31,243 bases of DNA from UBA1443 sp964445745 (GCA_964445745.1 CAYULU010000019.1:1-31243); one strand, 5' to 3'; positions 8,627 to 17,028 are shown, numbered from the stretch's first letter. The notes: generated by a model not told the origin, from the letters alone. Numbers and translations are program-made.

Positions 8627-8903
8627 CGACCCCGGCGTGATTCGAACACGCGACCCCCTGCTTAGCATCCAGCATCAAGTTACCTTGACCGCCCGTTTCA
8701 GGGTTTGCTGGCCGGACTTTCTCTTAGGCTTCTCAGCCTTGTCGTGTAAAGTCTCTACACTCCCCGGATTTTTCGGGTAGCTCGGTGTTGCCCTTGACCG
8801 CAAGGGGATTCACCGAATTAGCGACATCCACTTCACAGGTTCATTTTCCCGTAAAGGCTCCTATGACGAAGGCAGGTGCTCTATCCAACTGAGCTACGGG
8901 GTC
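8627..8903 (-). tRNA. tRNA-Arg(UCU), split by a group I intron
   Basis: On the minus strand, exon 1 is 8903-8869 (35 nt) and exon 2 is 8665-8627 (39 nt), giving a 74-nt mature tRNA without encoded CCA. Acceptor stem GACCCCG/CGGGGTC, D-arm GCTC/GAGC, anticodon stem CCTGC/GCAGG and T-arm GCGTG-TTCGAAT-CACGC all pair perfectly. The joined anticodon loop is CTTCTAA, i.e. anticodon UCU, and the discriminator is G, which is compatible with tRNA-Arg. The intron separates U34 from C35. A T6 run follows the 3' end. The gene faces lpdA tail to tail. The 5' flank runs into an assembly gap after 36 nt, so the promoter is probably truncated. Confidence 0.94.
8666..8868 (-). ncRNA. Group I self-splicing intron (IC3-like) in the tRNA-Arg anticodon loop
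   Basis: The intron is 203 nt on the minus strand, with no ORF. The 5' exon ends in CTT and can pair with an internal guide GAG at 8860-8858, giving the expected U-G wobble at the splice site. The intron ends in G (GGATG). Visible pairings: P3 TGTCG/CGACA, P5 CCTTG/CAAGG, P7 GACTTT/AAAGTC, P8 AGGCT-GAGA-AGCCT, a 3' domain closed by CCAGC/GCTGG, and an inner TCAAG-GTAA-CTTGA hairpin with a GNRA loop. GTGTAGAGACT and AAGAGAAAGTCC match the conserved P7/J8-7 core of cyanobacterial tRNA-Leu introns, and GAGCC and AAGTGGATG also echo that class. The insertion point (between anticodon bases 1 and 2) is the one used by tRNA-Leu(UAA) introns. Splicing is inferred, not shown. Confidence 0.92.
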
Positions 8904-8939
8904 ATTTTTGCGGGGTATTTTACATCAAATCATCTTTTC
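8885..8939. repeat. 55-bp direct repeat, copy 1 (left of gap)
   Basis: It includes the first 19 nt of the tRNA-Arg 5' exon plus 36 nt of upstream flank. It is identical base for base to 9040-9094 on the other side of the N run. The length of exactly 55 is typical of a k-mer overlap between contig ends rather than of a biological repeat. Confidence 0.9.
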
Positions 8940-9039
8940 NNNNNNNNNNNNNNNNNNNNNNNNNNNNNNNNNNNNNNNNNNNNNNNNNNNNNNNNNNNNN
9001 NNNNNNNNNNNNNNNNNNNNNNNNNNNNNNNNNNNNNNN
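8940..9039. other. Assembly gap, 100 N
   Basis: Exactly 100 Ns, a conventional placeholder for unknown gap length. The real distance may be zero or negative, because the flanking 55 bp are the same. Confidence 0.99.
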
Positions 9040-9094
9040 CCAACTGAGCTACGGGGTCATTTTTGCGGGGTATTTTACATCAAATCATCTTTTC
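9040..9094. repeat. 55-bp direct repeat, copy 2 (right of gap)
   Basis: Exact second copy of 8885-8939. If the copies are one sequence, the bases from 9095 on are the true upstream region of the intron-bearing tRNA gene and should contain its promoter. Confidence 0.9.
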
Positions 9095-9100
9095 TTGATA

Positions 9101-9130
9101 ATGAATATATCAACAATGAATATATCAACA
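9101..9130. repeat. Two tandem copies of a 15-bp repeat
   Basis: Unit ATGAATATATCAACA occurs twice without mismatch, followed by GAGAATTTG. It is AT-rich, intergenic and upstream of the tRNA gene if the gap is closed. No function is evident. Confidence 0.85.
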
Positions 9131-9330
9131 GAGAATTTGAGGACTGCTGAAAGAATCCACAACAGTCAACCGGCGTGTTCAATAAGTTATTTGAAACCGT
9201 GAGTGAATGATTCCGAGATGCTGACTTATTCACCAGCAATGGTTTTATAAGCCCCCTTTGCGCTTTCTCACTTCTTGAAAAACAGCAGTTTGGGAATACT
9301 GGTGAAATCGCTTCTGGTATGCCAGATAGT

Positions 9331-12300
9331 CTAGCGGGGATCTGAGGTGAGCAATTTGCGGACAGAAGGGATTTTCGTGAGTGCGGGATTGAGAGCGGCG
9401 GCCTTTTCAAGATGCCATTTCATATCTTGGGGGCGTCCCAAGCTTTCACTTAGTCTGGCGAGGTTAACGTGGGGTGTCGGGTCGTTTGGAAAAAGTGAGA
9501 GCATGTTGTTGTAAATAGCCAGAGATTGGTCCAGCTGACCGTTTTTTTCTAAGATACTCCCCGTCCACTCGTAGGCTCGCATAAAGCGAGGATATTTCTC
9601 GATGAGATCATGGGCGGCCGCAAGCCCCTCTTGGGGAGAACCGGTTTTGACAATTAACTCAGCCCGTTTAACTCGATTTTCAAAATCTTCCGGTCGGCTT
9701 GTCAGGATTTTATCAAAAGCTTCGATTGCTTCCTTGGCTTGTCCTGCTTTAAGGAATGCGTTTGCGAGTCGAACCTGATGGTCGATATTTTGTGGTTCGA
9801 GTTCGCAAGCTTTCCTGAACGAGTTGACAGCCTCGATGAATTTTCCCGAATCCTGAGAGATCAAACCCAGGTACTCATAAGCCTCTGCCCAAGCGGGGGA
9901 AGTTATCACAACTTGGGTCAGCATTTCCCGTGCCTTTTCTTTCATACCAAGAAGGTAATAGAAAATCCCTCTAAGAAGCCGTGTCTCTGGATGGGTAGGA
10001 TCAATTTTTTCTGATTCGGATAAAGCATTTTCAGCGTTTGCATAAAAACTTTTGACCAGGTAGCCTCGGGCCAGGGAATTGTAGAATGCCGGATTTTTAT
10101 TTTGGGGGGGCTCCAGATTATGGATCAAGGGAAAGCTGTCGAGACGGTAAAAAAGACTCAGGAGCCTGAAGTTCTCCTTCACGGTGTCTTTGTAAAGACT
10201 ACGGGGAGCAGAGAATTCCAGATAGGGATGATTGTCAGAGTTGATTCTGGCATCTTGTGCGAGGCGACGTAAAGACGGATCAAATAACCAGGCGGCTGAG
10301 AGGAATCCCGCGGGATCCTTAATTCCGTGGGCGATGAGGTCGTTACGAACCTCGGGGATCGCATAGGCATCTTCCAGATTTTTCATGTCCAAGGACAAGG
10401 GTTCAGCGGTGCCAATCAGCATGAGATCCGGGAAGTAGGAAACCCAAAGGCTGATTTCAGGGAAGACCTCGGCAAATGTGCGGACAATCATTTTAAGATC
10501 ATCGGGGGACATGCTATAGGCGTGCATCCACTGACATACCACACCGCCGGGGTTGAGCCGTTTTTTCATAGTCTGGTAGTGCTCAAGCGAAAAAAGGTTG
10601 GCGACCCCCGACATCCAGGGGTTGGAAGGTTCCGAAATAATAATGTCGTATTTTTGGGGGTGGAGCAGAAGAAAATTTCGGCCGTCGTTGATATGAATGC
10701 GCAACCGCTGATCCTGAAGGACATTTCGATTTAACTGGCTGAAGAAATCTGCGGCCGCGACGACTTCCTTTTCCAGCTCCACCATGTCGATTTTCCGGAC
10801 CGGATACGAGGCTACGGCAGCTGCGGTTGAGCCGCTCCCGAGCCCGATGATACAAATATCTTCAGCGCGGGGGTGGAGGGCCATGGGGAGGTGGCCGAGC
10901 AGAAACTGAGTGAAGGTATCTTGATTCGAGGCATCCACCTTACCGTTGACTGCCAGGGAAAGGTTGTCTCGGAGTTTTTTGACCGTGACGGTTGCGCTCG
11001 AACCCTCTTTGTAAAAAAGGAGGTTCTGTTCCTTCATGGAATTCAGAATTTGATTTTTAGTTAGTCCCATGGCCGAGGCGGGTCTGACGGCTAATTCACT
11101 TGCGATAAAACCTCGATCCCAGGGACGCACTCCAGTGGCTGTATAGAGAAGTAATGCGACGATGACGGCCAAGACCGTGCCCCGCTTCCACCCGAGTCGC
11201 TCTCGACTGAGGAAAAATACCAGGACACCGATCATGGAGTTAAGTCCCACGGCGAGGAATAAGGTGTGCTGTATTCCCCAAAGAGGAATGAGTAAAAAAC
11301 CCGTGAGAATGGATCCCGCAATGGTTCCGACGGTGTTTGAAAAATAGGCTTCTCCAATCTCGGTTCCGAGCGGACGCGAGCGGCTCAGGATTTGAATAAA
11401 ACACGTAAAGATGGCTCCGATCATGAAAGTGGGGGGGAACATCACCAGTGAACAGAGCGCGAAACGTCCGGTATTCAGGAGAAGTTCAGAACCGTGAGAA
11501 GCGGCAAAGACCCGCGCAAAGTAATAAGGCATGTCGTTAAAAATGTTAACGCCCCACAAGGCCAGGAGAGCCGTCATCAGTTGGAGAGCGGTAAAAACCC
11601 GGAGGTCGGGACGGATCCAGCGCGCGAAGATGCTGAAGGCATAACTGCCGGACGAAATGCCAAAAAGGAACGTGGCAAGCATGATTGAGAAGGCATAGAC
11701 CGAGCTACCGAGCGACATGGCAAGGACACGGGTCCACGCAATTTCGTATATCATGGAAACGCCCCCCGAAATCGCAAAAACGATATACAGGATACGAAAC
11801 ACCGGCGATGAAAAGACGCCGGGGGATGAGACCGGGGAGTCCTTGGTCACTTTCGGGTGCGGATTGATTCCGTTGCCGGGCGTGTCAGGATTGGAAGCAT
11901 TGGTATGAGTTTTCCCGTACCGGCGGCAAAAGTAAAAAATGGTGAAGTTGAGCAATCCCGTCAGGTAAACTGTCTGCCAGACCCCGAAATACTGGAGTGC
12001 GACAAAACTGCTGAAAAGAACGCCGACAACTGCGCCGAAAGTATTGAGCCCGTAAAGAAGACCGACTTGTTTGGCCACATCTTTTTTTTGGGTCACAAAA
12101 TATTTGGAGAGCACCGGAAGGGTTGCCCCCATGAGAAAAGTCGGAAAGAACAGCGTTATGAAAGAGATTGAGAGTTTGAACAGGAACGCGACCGGAAAAG
12201 AGGGCGAAAAAAACCGGTAAAAAGCGATGGTTAAAAGGTCAATGAGTATCCAGATGAAGGGAGTCAGAAGGGCGTAAAGACCGATTCCAGCTTCCAGATT

Positions 12301-12603
12301 TGCGTACGTGCGAATGGGACATCCGCCCTTTTCAATTTTTTTGCCCCACCACAGTGCGCCAAAACCCAGACCCGCCATGTAGCCTGCCAGGACCATACTC
12401 GTTGCTATGGTGGTATTGCCGAAAATCAATCCCATGGTTCTGAGCCAGGCCACTTCGTAAATTAGACCGCAGGCCCCGGAGGTAAAAAAACAAATCAGGA
12501 TTAATCTCTTGAGCATACCGGGAGACGATGCTTTGGCTGGGAACGGGAATCGGTCACAGAATTGATCTGCTTTTGTTGAAATGAATCGAATAACTTGGAC
12601 CAC
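9331..12603 (-). CDS. Fused MFS-like / spermidine-synthase-like / TPR membrane protein
   Basis: The 1090-residue protein has three parts. Residues 30-490 hold many hydrophobic segments in two similar halves, each opening with an SGxxxxIYExxWxR motif (SGACGLIYEVAWLR and SGGVSMIYEIAWTR), as in fused MFS/spermidine synthases. Residues about 530-760 are a SAM-fold domain (ICIIGLGSGSTAAAVASYP, MVELEKEV, DGRNFLL, YDIIISEPSNPWMSGV); true SpeE has Asp where SEPSNP stands, so aminopropyl transfer is doubtful. Residues about 860-1075 are six or seven TPR units. The start is GTG 12603 with AAGAGAG upstream; ATG 12516 is an alternative that removes 29 residues. It stands alone on the minus strand. Substrate and direction of transport are unknown. 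Confidence 0.85.
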   Translation of the reverse strand: MVQVIRFISTKADQFCDRFPFPAKASSPGMLKRLILICFFTSGACGLIYEVAWLRTMGLIFGNTTIATSMVLAGYMAGLGFGALWWGKKIEKGGCPIRTYANLEAGIGLYALLTPFIWILIDLLTIAFYRFFSPSFPVAFLFKLSISFITLFFPTFLMGATLPVLSKYFVTQKKDVAKQVGLLYGLNTFGAVVGVLFSSFVALQYFGVWQTVYLTGLLNFTIFYFCRRYGKTHTNASNPDTPGNGINPHPKVTKDSPVSSPGVFSSPVFRILYIVFAISGGVSMIYEIAWTRVLAMSLGSSVYAFSIMLATFLFGISSGSYAFSIFARWIRPDLRVFTALQLMTALLALWGVNIFNDMPYYFARVFAASHGSELLLNTGRFALCSLVMFPPTFMIGAIFTCFIQILSRSRPLGTEIGEAYFSNTVGTIAGSILTGFLLIPLWGIQHTLFLAVGLNSMIGVLVFFLSRERLGWKRGTVLAVIVALLLYTATGVRPWDRGFIASELAVRPASAMGLTKNQILNSMKEQNLLFYKEGSSATVTVKKLRDNLSLAVNGKVDASNQDTFTQFLLGHLPMALHPRAEDICIIGLGSGSTAAAVASYPVRKIDMVELEKEVVAAADFFSQLNRNVLQDQRLRIHINDGRNFLLLHPQKYDIIISEPSNPWMSGVANLFSLEHYQTMKKRLNPGGVVCQWMHAYSMSPDDLKMIVRTFAEVFPEISLWVSYFPDLMLIGTAEPLSLDMKNLEDAYAIPEVRNDLIAHGIKDPAGFLSAAWLFDPSLRRLAQDARINSDNHPYLEFSAPRSLYKDTVKENFRLLSLFYRLDSFPLIHNLEPPQNKNPAFYNSLARGYLVKSFYANAENALSESEKIDPTHPETRLLRGIFYYLLGMKEKAREMLTQVVITSPAWAEAYEYLGLISQDSGKFIEAVNSFRKACELEPQNIDHQVRLANAFLKAGQAKEAIEAFDKILTSRPEDFENRVKRAELIVKTGSPQEGLAAAHDLIEKYPRFMRAYEWTGSILEKNGQLDQSLAIYNNMLSLFPNDPTPHVNLARLSESLGRPQDMKWHLEKAAALNPALTKIPSVRKLLTSDPR

Positions 12604-12962
12604 TAAATTTTCTCTCTTGCAAGATTTAAGAGATTGGGAAAAGAACGTTGCATAAATCGACGATATCTTATGTGCCTACCCCGGTATTGTATACGAAAAA
12701 GAAAAAACAGAACTCAGACATTTTATTTAATATTTTAATATTTTATGTGTAGCCAAAATAACGAGTTTTGAGTAAAATTCCGCGTTATCGCATCGAGGAA
12801 AATTTTAAAAAGCAGGAGATGAGGTCTTAGGATTGACAGAAAGTTGAATCTGCCACGCTTTAGGATAGTGAGCCTTCCTCAGGTTTTTTTCTGTGATTGA
12901 CATGTCGATGGGATTTAGATAAACCAGGTCGTCAGAGATTTTAAAGTAGATGGAGCTTTTAT
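12604..12962. other. Divergent intergenic region, AT-rich
   Basis: It separates the minus-strand fusion protein from the plus-strand response regulator and should hold divergent promoters. Positions 12715-12750 are very AT-rich with TTTAATATTTTAATATTTTA. TTGACA occurs at 12833-12838 and 12897-12902 on the plus strand, but neither has a good -10 at 16-18 bp. TACAAT on the minus strand (12691-12686) is a possible -10 for the fusion gene without a clear -35. No gene is seen. Confidence 0.6.
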
Positions 12963-13730
12963 ATGCCAGCTAAGAAAATTTTGATAGTGGACGACGAACC
13001 GGCATTTATCTCTCTCTTTAGATCTCGATTAGAGCCGGCAGGCTTTGATGTGTGCAGTGCCTCGGATGGTGAAGAAGCTCTCGCCAAGGTGGATCAGGAA
13101 AAACCAAATCTGATTATTCTGGATGTCGGGATACCCAAGATGAGCGGCTATGAAGTGATGAGGAAGATCCGCGACAATCCGGCAACGCGTCGCATTCCCT
13201 TGATTGTGGTTTCCGGAAGGACAGGTATGAAAGACTTTTTTGATGGTATTCCCGGTGTTGAATTTATGCAAAAGCCTTTCGATTTTAAATTGCTGGTAGC
13301 CCGAGTGGAAGAGATCCTCGGGGAAACAGTTGAAAAAGGTCAAGATTCCAAACGAGCTGTTTTGATCGGGGTTGAGGAGTTTATCACGAACAAGGTTCGA
13401 ACCTTGCTTCATTCCCGAGGTTTTCAGGTGTTTACGGCGACGACCGAATCAGACGCCGTCAGGTTGGTGAAGAGTTTATATCCCCGGCTTCTTTGTTGTC
13501 AGTTTTGGGAGGATGAGCATATCCTGGATCCTCGCAAGATTTTGGAAGTGCTCCACTCGCATCCCTCTGCGTCCAAAACCGGGATATGTGTCTATTGCAG
13601 TGGGTCGTTGTCCTTACCGGCGATGCAGTTATTTCAACCTTCTCAGCTCCTTATTTACAAAGATAGCGAGGATCTTGTGTCCAAGATGACTTCCTTTCTG
13701 AAAAAACAGGGGTATGTTTCAGCCGCCTAA
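12963..13730 (+). CDS. Response regulator, REC plus degenerate REC
   Basis: This 255-residue cytoplasmic protein has no DNA-binding or enzymatic output domain. The first receiver (about 4-118) is complete: Asp10/Asp11, phosphoacceptor Asp54 in LIILDVGIPKMSG, Ser84 and Lys104 (MQKPF). The second (about 128-250) starts RAVLIGVEEF where an acidic pair is expected and reads YPRLLCCQFWEDEHILD in place of the phospho-Asp strand, so it is a pseudo-receiver. It probably signals through protein contact. The layout is shared with the protein at 21773. It precedes a glycosyltransferase by about 30 nt, so phosphorylation-dependent control of surface glycan assembly is possible but unproven. ATG 12963 is the clear start. 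Confidence 0.9.
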   Translation: MPAKKILIVDDEPAFISLFRSRLEPAGFDVCSASDGEEALAKVDQEKPNLIILDVGIPKMSGYEVMRKIRDNPATRRIPLIVVSGRTGMKDFFDGIPGVEFMQKPFDFKLLVARVEEILGETVEKGQDSKRAVLIGVEEFITNKVRTLLHSRGFQVFTATTESDAVRLVKSLYPRLLCCQFWEDEHILDPRKILEVLHSHPSASKTGICVYCSGSLSLPAMQLFQPSQLLIYKDSEDLVSKMTSFLKKQGYVSAA

Positions 13731-13760
13731 GGTAATGGCTACGGGCGATGGAGCTTGGCG

Positions 13761-14723
13761 ATGATGGAAGAAACTCCGCTATTTTCTGTAGTGATCCCCC
13801 TTCTGAACGAATCGGACAATATAAGTCCGTTGCTAAAGGAAATAAGCAGTGTCATGAGCCGGCAGGCCTGGACCTACGAAGTCCTGCTGATTGATGACGG
13901 TAGTACTGATGCAACGCCTCAGGTTTTGAAAAAACTAATCCGGGAAGACCCTCATTGCCGAGTTTTTATTTTTCGGGCCCATCGCGGTAAATCGGCAGCG
14001 CTTGCTTGCGGGTTTCAAAATGCCCGTGGGGATTATGTGGTAACGTTGGACGGGGACCTCCAGGATCCGCCTGAAGAAATCATGACCCTCTGGAAAGTGA
14101 TGAAAGAAAAAAATGCGGACCTTGTTTCCGGCTGGAAGAAAAAGCGCAACGACCCCTGGCACAAGATCGTTTCATCCCGGATCTTTAACCTTTTTGTGCG
14201 AGGGATTACCGGACTTCATTTTCATGACTTTAACTGTGGATTGAAACTGTATCGAGCGGTTGTGATTCGCGATCTTCCCCTGTATGGAGAGCTCCACCGG
14301 TTTATTCCGGCGCTTGTTTCATGGAGGGGGTTTCGAGTTACTGAAGAACCGGTCATTCACCGTCCACGAAAATTCGGAAAATCAAAGTACGGGATCGAAC
14401 GGATGTTTGGAATGGTGGTGGATCTTTTGACAGTTGTGTTTTTGATGCGCTATGAGGGGAAGCCTTCCCACTTGTTCAGCGGGTTCGGACTTGTCTTTCT
14501 CACGGTGGGGGGGCTCATCAATGTGCATCTCTTGTTGACCAAGTTACTGGGAGGTTCAATCGCACCTCATTACCCCTACATGGTGCTCGGAGTGACCCTT
14601 CTTCTCATCGGACTTCAGTGTGTGTTCTTCGGGCTACTTTCCGAAATGGTTCTGTATTTTTCCCGCGACCGGGGATGTTGTGGCTCCTGCCATGCGTTCC
14701 CGCCGGAAGAACCTGGCGCCTGA
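13761..14723 (+). CDS. Family 2 glycosyltransferase, DPM1/polyprenyl-phosphate type
   Basis: A 320-residue inner-membrane-associated GT-A enzyme. It contains SVVIPLLNESDNI, LLIDDGSTDATP, the DxD region VVTLDGDLQDPPEEI and FNCGLKLYR. Two C-terminal hydrophobic segments (about 232-252 and 268-290) are typical of dolichol- or undecaprenyl-phosphate sugar transferases that charge a lipid carrier used by GT39-like enzymes. I chose ATG 13761 because GGAG at 13750-13753 is spaced 7 nt from it; the TTG at 13755 is too close. The next gene starts 8 nt after the stop. The sugar donor cannot be read from sequence. Confidence 0.92.
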   Translation: MMEETPLFSVVIPLLNESDNISPLLKEISSVMSRQAWTYEVLLIDDGSTDATPQVLKKLIREDPHCRVFIFRAHRGKSAALACGFQNARGDYVVTLDGDLQDPPEEIMTLWKVMKEKNADLVSGWKKKRNDPWHKIVSSRIFNLFVRGITGLHFHDFNCGLKLYRAVVIRDLPLYGELHRFIPALVSWRGFRVTEEPVIHRPRKFGKSKYGIERMFGMVVDLLTVVFLMRYEGKPSHLFSGFGLVFLTVGGLINVHLLLTKLLGGSIAPHYPYMVLGVTLLLIGLQCVFFGLLSEMVLYFSRDRGCCGSCHAFPPEEPGA

Positions 14724-14731
14724 GGGGAGAC

Positions 14732-15352
14732 ATGCCGGTTCTGAGAAGTAACCACCAAAAGTATCTTACCCGCAATCCCGTCCAGATTTTTTTAATCCGG
14801 TGTTTTTTAAAAACAATTCGCGACCTTTTTCAATATCTTCCGCCGGGCCCCCTTTGTGATGTGGGTTGCGGTGAAGGATTTGTGTTGCGTGATTTGTCGG
14901 ATCATGGATATCTGCAGGGGATTTCCGCCGTAGGTCTGGATATTGATTCAGAAGCTCTTCAATTTGCATCCAACCGGATGCCGGCCGTTACCTTTCAAAA
15001 GGCTTCCGCTTACCAATTGCCTTTTCACGATAAACAATTTAAGTGTGTCATGATGCTCGAGGTTTTGGAACATCTGGAGTATCCCGAAAAAGCCCTTCGT
15101 GAAGCAGTGCGAACCGGTGACTATCTTATCCTGAGCGTTCCCTGGGAACCTTTTTTCCGAATAGCAAATTTTATTCGTGGCAAGAATTGGCGGCGATTAG
15201 GCAATGACGAAGGACATATTAATTTTTGGGGGAAGAAGGCTTTTAAAAAGCTCGGGCAGTCTTTGGGTGAAATCCTGGTTTTAAAAATTTCATTTCCCTG
15301 GATCGTTGTCCTGGTACGGAGTCACCAAAATCATTCTGCAGGAACTCATTAA
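14732..15352 (+). CDS. Class I SAM-dependent methyltransferase
   Basis: A 206-residue soluble methyltransferase. Motif I is LCDVGCGEGFVLRDL, motif II acidic VGLDIDSEAL, and the later motif VMMLEVLEHLEYPEKALREA is characteristic of the UbiE/type 11 group. The frame is open further upstream, but ATG 14732 is preceded by a strong GAGGGGAGA at 14722-14730, and the upstream part overlaps the GT2 gene, so the shorter start is chosen. Together with the GT2 gene it probably modifies a lipid-linked sugar or glycan. The substrate is unknown. Confidence 0.88.
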   Translation: MPVLRSNHQKYLTRNPVQIFLIRCFLKTIRDLFQYLPPGPLCDVGCGEGFVLRDLSDHGYLQGISAVGLDIDSEALQFASNRMPAVTFQKASAYQLPFHDKQFKCVMMLEVLEHLEYPEKALREAVRTGDYLILSVPWEPFFRIANFIRGKNWRRLGNDEGHINFWGKKAFKKLGQSLGEILVLKISFPWIVVLVRSHQNHSAGTH

Positions 15353-15356
15353 AGGG

Positions 15357-15381
15357 TCCTCCTTGTCCGACAGGTAGAGGA
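15357..15381. terminator. Possible bidirectional hairpin between convergent genes
   Basis: TCCTC-CTTGT pairs with ACAGG-(TA)-GAGGA around a 3-nt loop, giving about ten pairs with one G-U and a 2-nt bulge, just after the methyltransferase stop and before the minus-strand gene end. No proper T tract follows on either strand, so it is at best an imperfect terminator. Confidence 0.3.
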
Positions 15382-15384
15382 AGA

Positions 15385-17022
15385 TTACGGTTTGTGGTAG
15401 ATCGTGAGGATTTCGCCGCCTTGTCGCTTGATCTCGTAAACTTTCACCATAGCGGAGATTTCATGCCGGAGGGCGTGTTGTCGGCCTTCCTGAACTCCTA
15501 TCCAGCACGCATCTCCCAGGGTCATGATCAAAAAAGAATTTTGGGGGAGTGGAACCCGGGTGACGAAAGAGCGCGTCAGATCGTTACGGGAGGGATAATG
15601 GGAGAGGATGGCGTAACCGTCCAGACTTGGCACCCATACATGGGCTCCGTCAGATGCGTTGTGGTTGAGCCAGCGAGAAGCTTCGCCGTAGGAAGTTAGC
15701 CAGACATCGGAAGCATCGGGAAGATTTTTTTCCTGAGCACCTTTCAGACCTCCCGCCAAGGCATTAAAAAAAGTTGTCTCGTAAGGGTGCGTACTTGTAA
15801 TTCCCCAAACCTGGATGGCGATACAAATCGTTCCGACAAGCCAGGACGCTGATTCTGCCCGGAGCCTGGTCACCTTTGCAAGAAGCCCCCCCAAACCAAT
15901 GATCCCCGATGCGGTAAAGAAACAGAACGGCACAAGAAAAACAATAAAAAGCCGAATTCCTCCGTAGACGGGAAAGAGGGGGGTGCAAGCGACCAGCAGG
16001 ACACTCAAGAGCCAGCAGAGCATTAGGCATGTCCAAGAGTTTAGGGATTTTCGGAAAAAAGAACTCACGACACCCAGGACCGCTGTGAGGAGTGTCAGAA
16101 CGGGCAACATATGGACTATCTTGATCCAGGGAATCAGACTCCATTTTCTGCTTTCATGTCCGACGCCGCGGGCAATACTCATTTTAACTTCCCAGAAAGC
16201 GGCTTTGTTGCCGACGGAATAAAAAGCAGGCATGTAAAAAAGAAGGATCATCAAGATGACCAGGCTGAATCCGAGCAATGCATGAGACAGGTTTCCCCGG
16301 GACAGGAGCCCTTTGAGAGGCGGACGGACAGATGGAAACTGGTTTGGTTTGTTCCGGATAATCCAGACTAACGTTGCGAGCCATATAAGAAGAATTGCCG
16401 GGGCGAGGACCGCGGTTGATTTGCTCAGGAGGGCAAAACCCCAGGCCAGAAATATTGCATAAAGGTATCGATTTTTTTGATAACCAGTTTTGTACCACTC
16501 GTGGAAGGCAAAGATGGTAAATGAAAAAAAGATCAGTAGTGGTATATCTTTGATGTTGTTAAAGGCATAGCCCCAGAAGTGTGGGAGGGTCAGCAGGATT
16601 AAACAGGTGAGAAAGGCTATTTGGGTCGTTGTTTTTTTCTGGAGGGTACGGAAAAAAATATTCAGAAATATGAAGACCAGAACCGGTAGGATGGCATGCC
16701 TGGCAGATATTGGGTCCAACCACCCCAAGAGGTCATGAAAGATGCGCTTGGATAATTCTGCGATCATGAAAAATAAAGATCCGTGGATCTGATAAACAAT
16801 CAGAACCTGATCGGCAACGCTAGATTTGCCGGTCAGCAGGTAGTCCAGATTAACCTGTCCCTCCGTGAAATTTTTAGGGCTGTCATAATTAATTCCATAA
16901 CCGGGAAGAATGAAAAAAGCGGTCAGGAGATAGATACAGGATATGATTAAAAAACCGTATCGGCATGCGGTAGATTTGATTCTCGGGTGAACGATGGTTC
17001 TCACGATATTTGAATTTTTCAA
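15385..17022 (-). CDS. GT39-like polytopic membrane glycosyltransferase
   Basis: The 545-residue protein has about ten to twelve hydrophobic segments (e.g. FLIISCIYLLTAFFIL, HALLGFSLVILMILLFYM, LFIVFLVPFCFF). The first periplasmic loop GYGINYDSPKNFTEGQ carries the acidic residue expected of the PMT/ArnT class, and HFWGYAFNNIKDIPLLIFF resembles this group. A soluble C-terminal part follows from about 430 (DVWLTSYGEASRWLNHNASDGAHVWV). Such enzymes use polyprenyl-phosphate sugars, which the GT2 enzyme at 13761 could supply. The start is an unusual TTG at 17022, 6 nt after the upstream stop; GTG 17004 is an alternative, and neither has a good ribosome-binding site, so coupling to the upstream gene is likely. 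Confidence 0.8.
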   Translation of the reverse strand: MKNSNIVRTIVHPRIKSTACRYGFLIISCIYLLTAFFILPGYGINYDSPKNFTEGQVNLDYLLTGKSSVADQVLIVYQIHGSLFFMIAELSKRIFHDLLGWLDPISARHAILPVLVFIFLNIFFRTLQKKTTTQIAFLTCLILLTLPHFWGYAFNNIKDIPLLIFFSFTIFAFHEWYKTGYQKNRYLYAIFLAWGFALLSKSTAVLAPAILLIWLATLVWIIRNKPNQFPSVRPPLKGLLSRGNLSHALLGFSLVILMILLFYMPAFYSVGNKAAFWEVKMSIARGVGHESRKWSLIPWIKIVHMLPVLTLLTAVLGVVSSFFRKSLNSWTCLMLCWLLSVLLVACTPLFPVYGGIRLFIVFLVPFCFFTASGIIGLGGLLAKVTRLRAESASWLVGTICIAIQVWGITSTHPYETTFFNALAGGLKGAQEKNLPDASDVWLTSYGEASRWLNHNASDGAHVWVPSLDGYAILSHYPSRNDLTRSFVTRVPLPQNSFLIMTLGDACWIGVQEGRQHALRHEISAMVKVYEIKRQGGEILTIYHKP

Positions 17023-17028
17023 TGACGG

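Larger units (their letters stand above)
8904..9330. other. Intergenic region with assembly gap
   Basis: This gene-free stretch lies between the two minus-strand genes. It holds the end of a 55-bp duplication, 100 Ns, the second copy, a short tandem repeat at 9101-9130, and about 200 bp with no convincing ORF, RNA or terminator. The peptides that cross the Ns in any frame are not meaningful. Confidence 0.8.

Noticed and set aside
9040..9058. Second, truncated tRNA-Arg copy right of the gap
   Set aside because: It is part of an exact 55-bp duplicate that ends at the Ns and is best explained as contig overlap.
8876..9202. Open frames running through the N gap
   Set aside because: They cross unknown bases and the tRNA gene; no valid protein.
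12833..12925. Two TTGACA hexamers as -35 elements of the response regulator gene
   Set aside because: No TATAAT-like hexamer at 16-18 bp from either; not strong enough to annotate as promoters.
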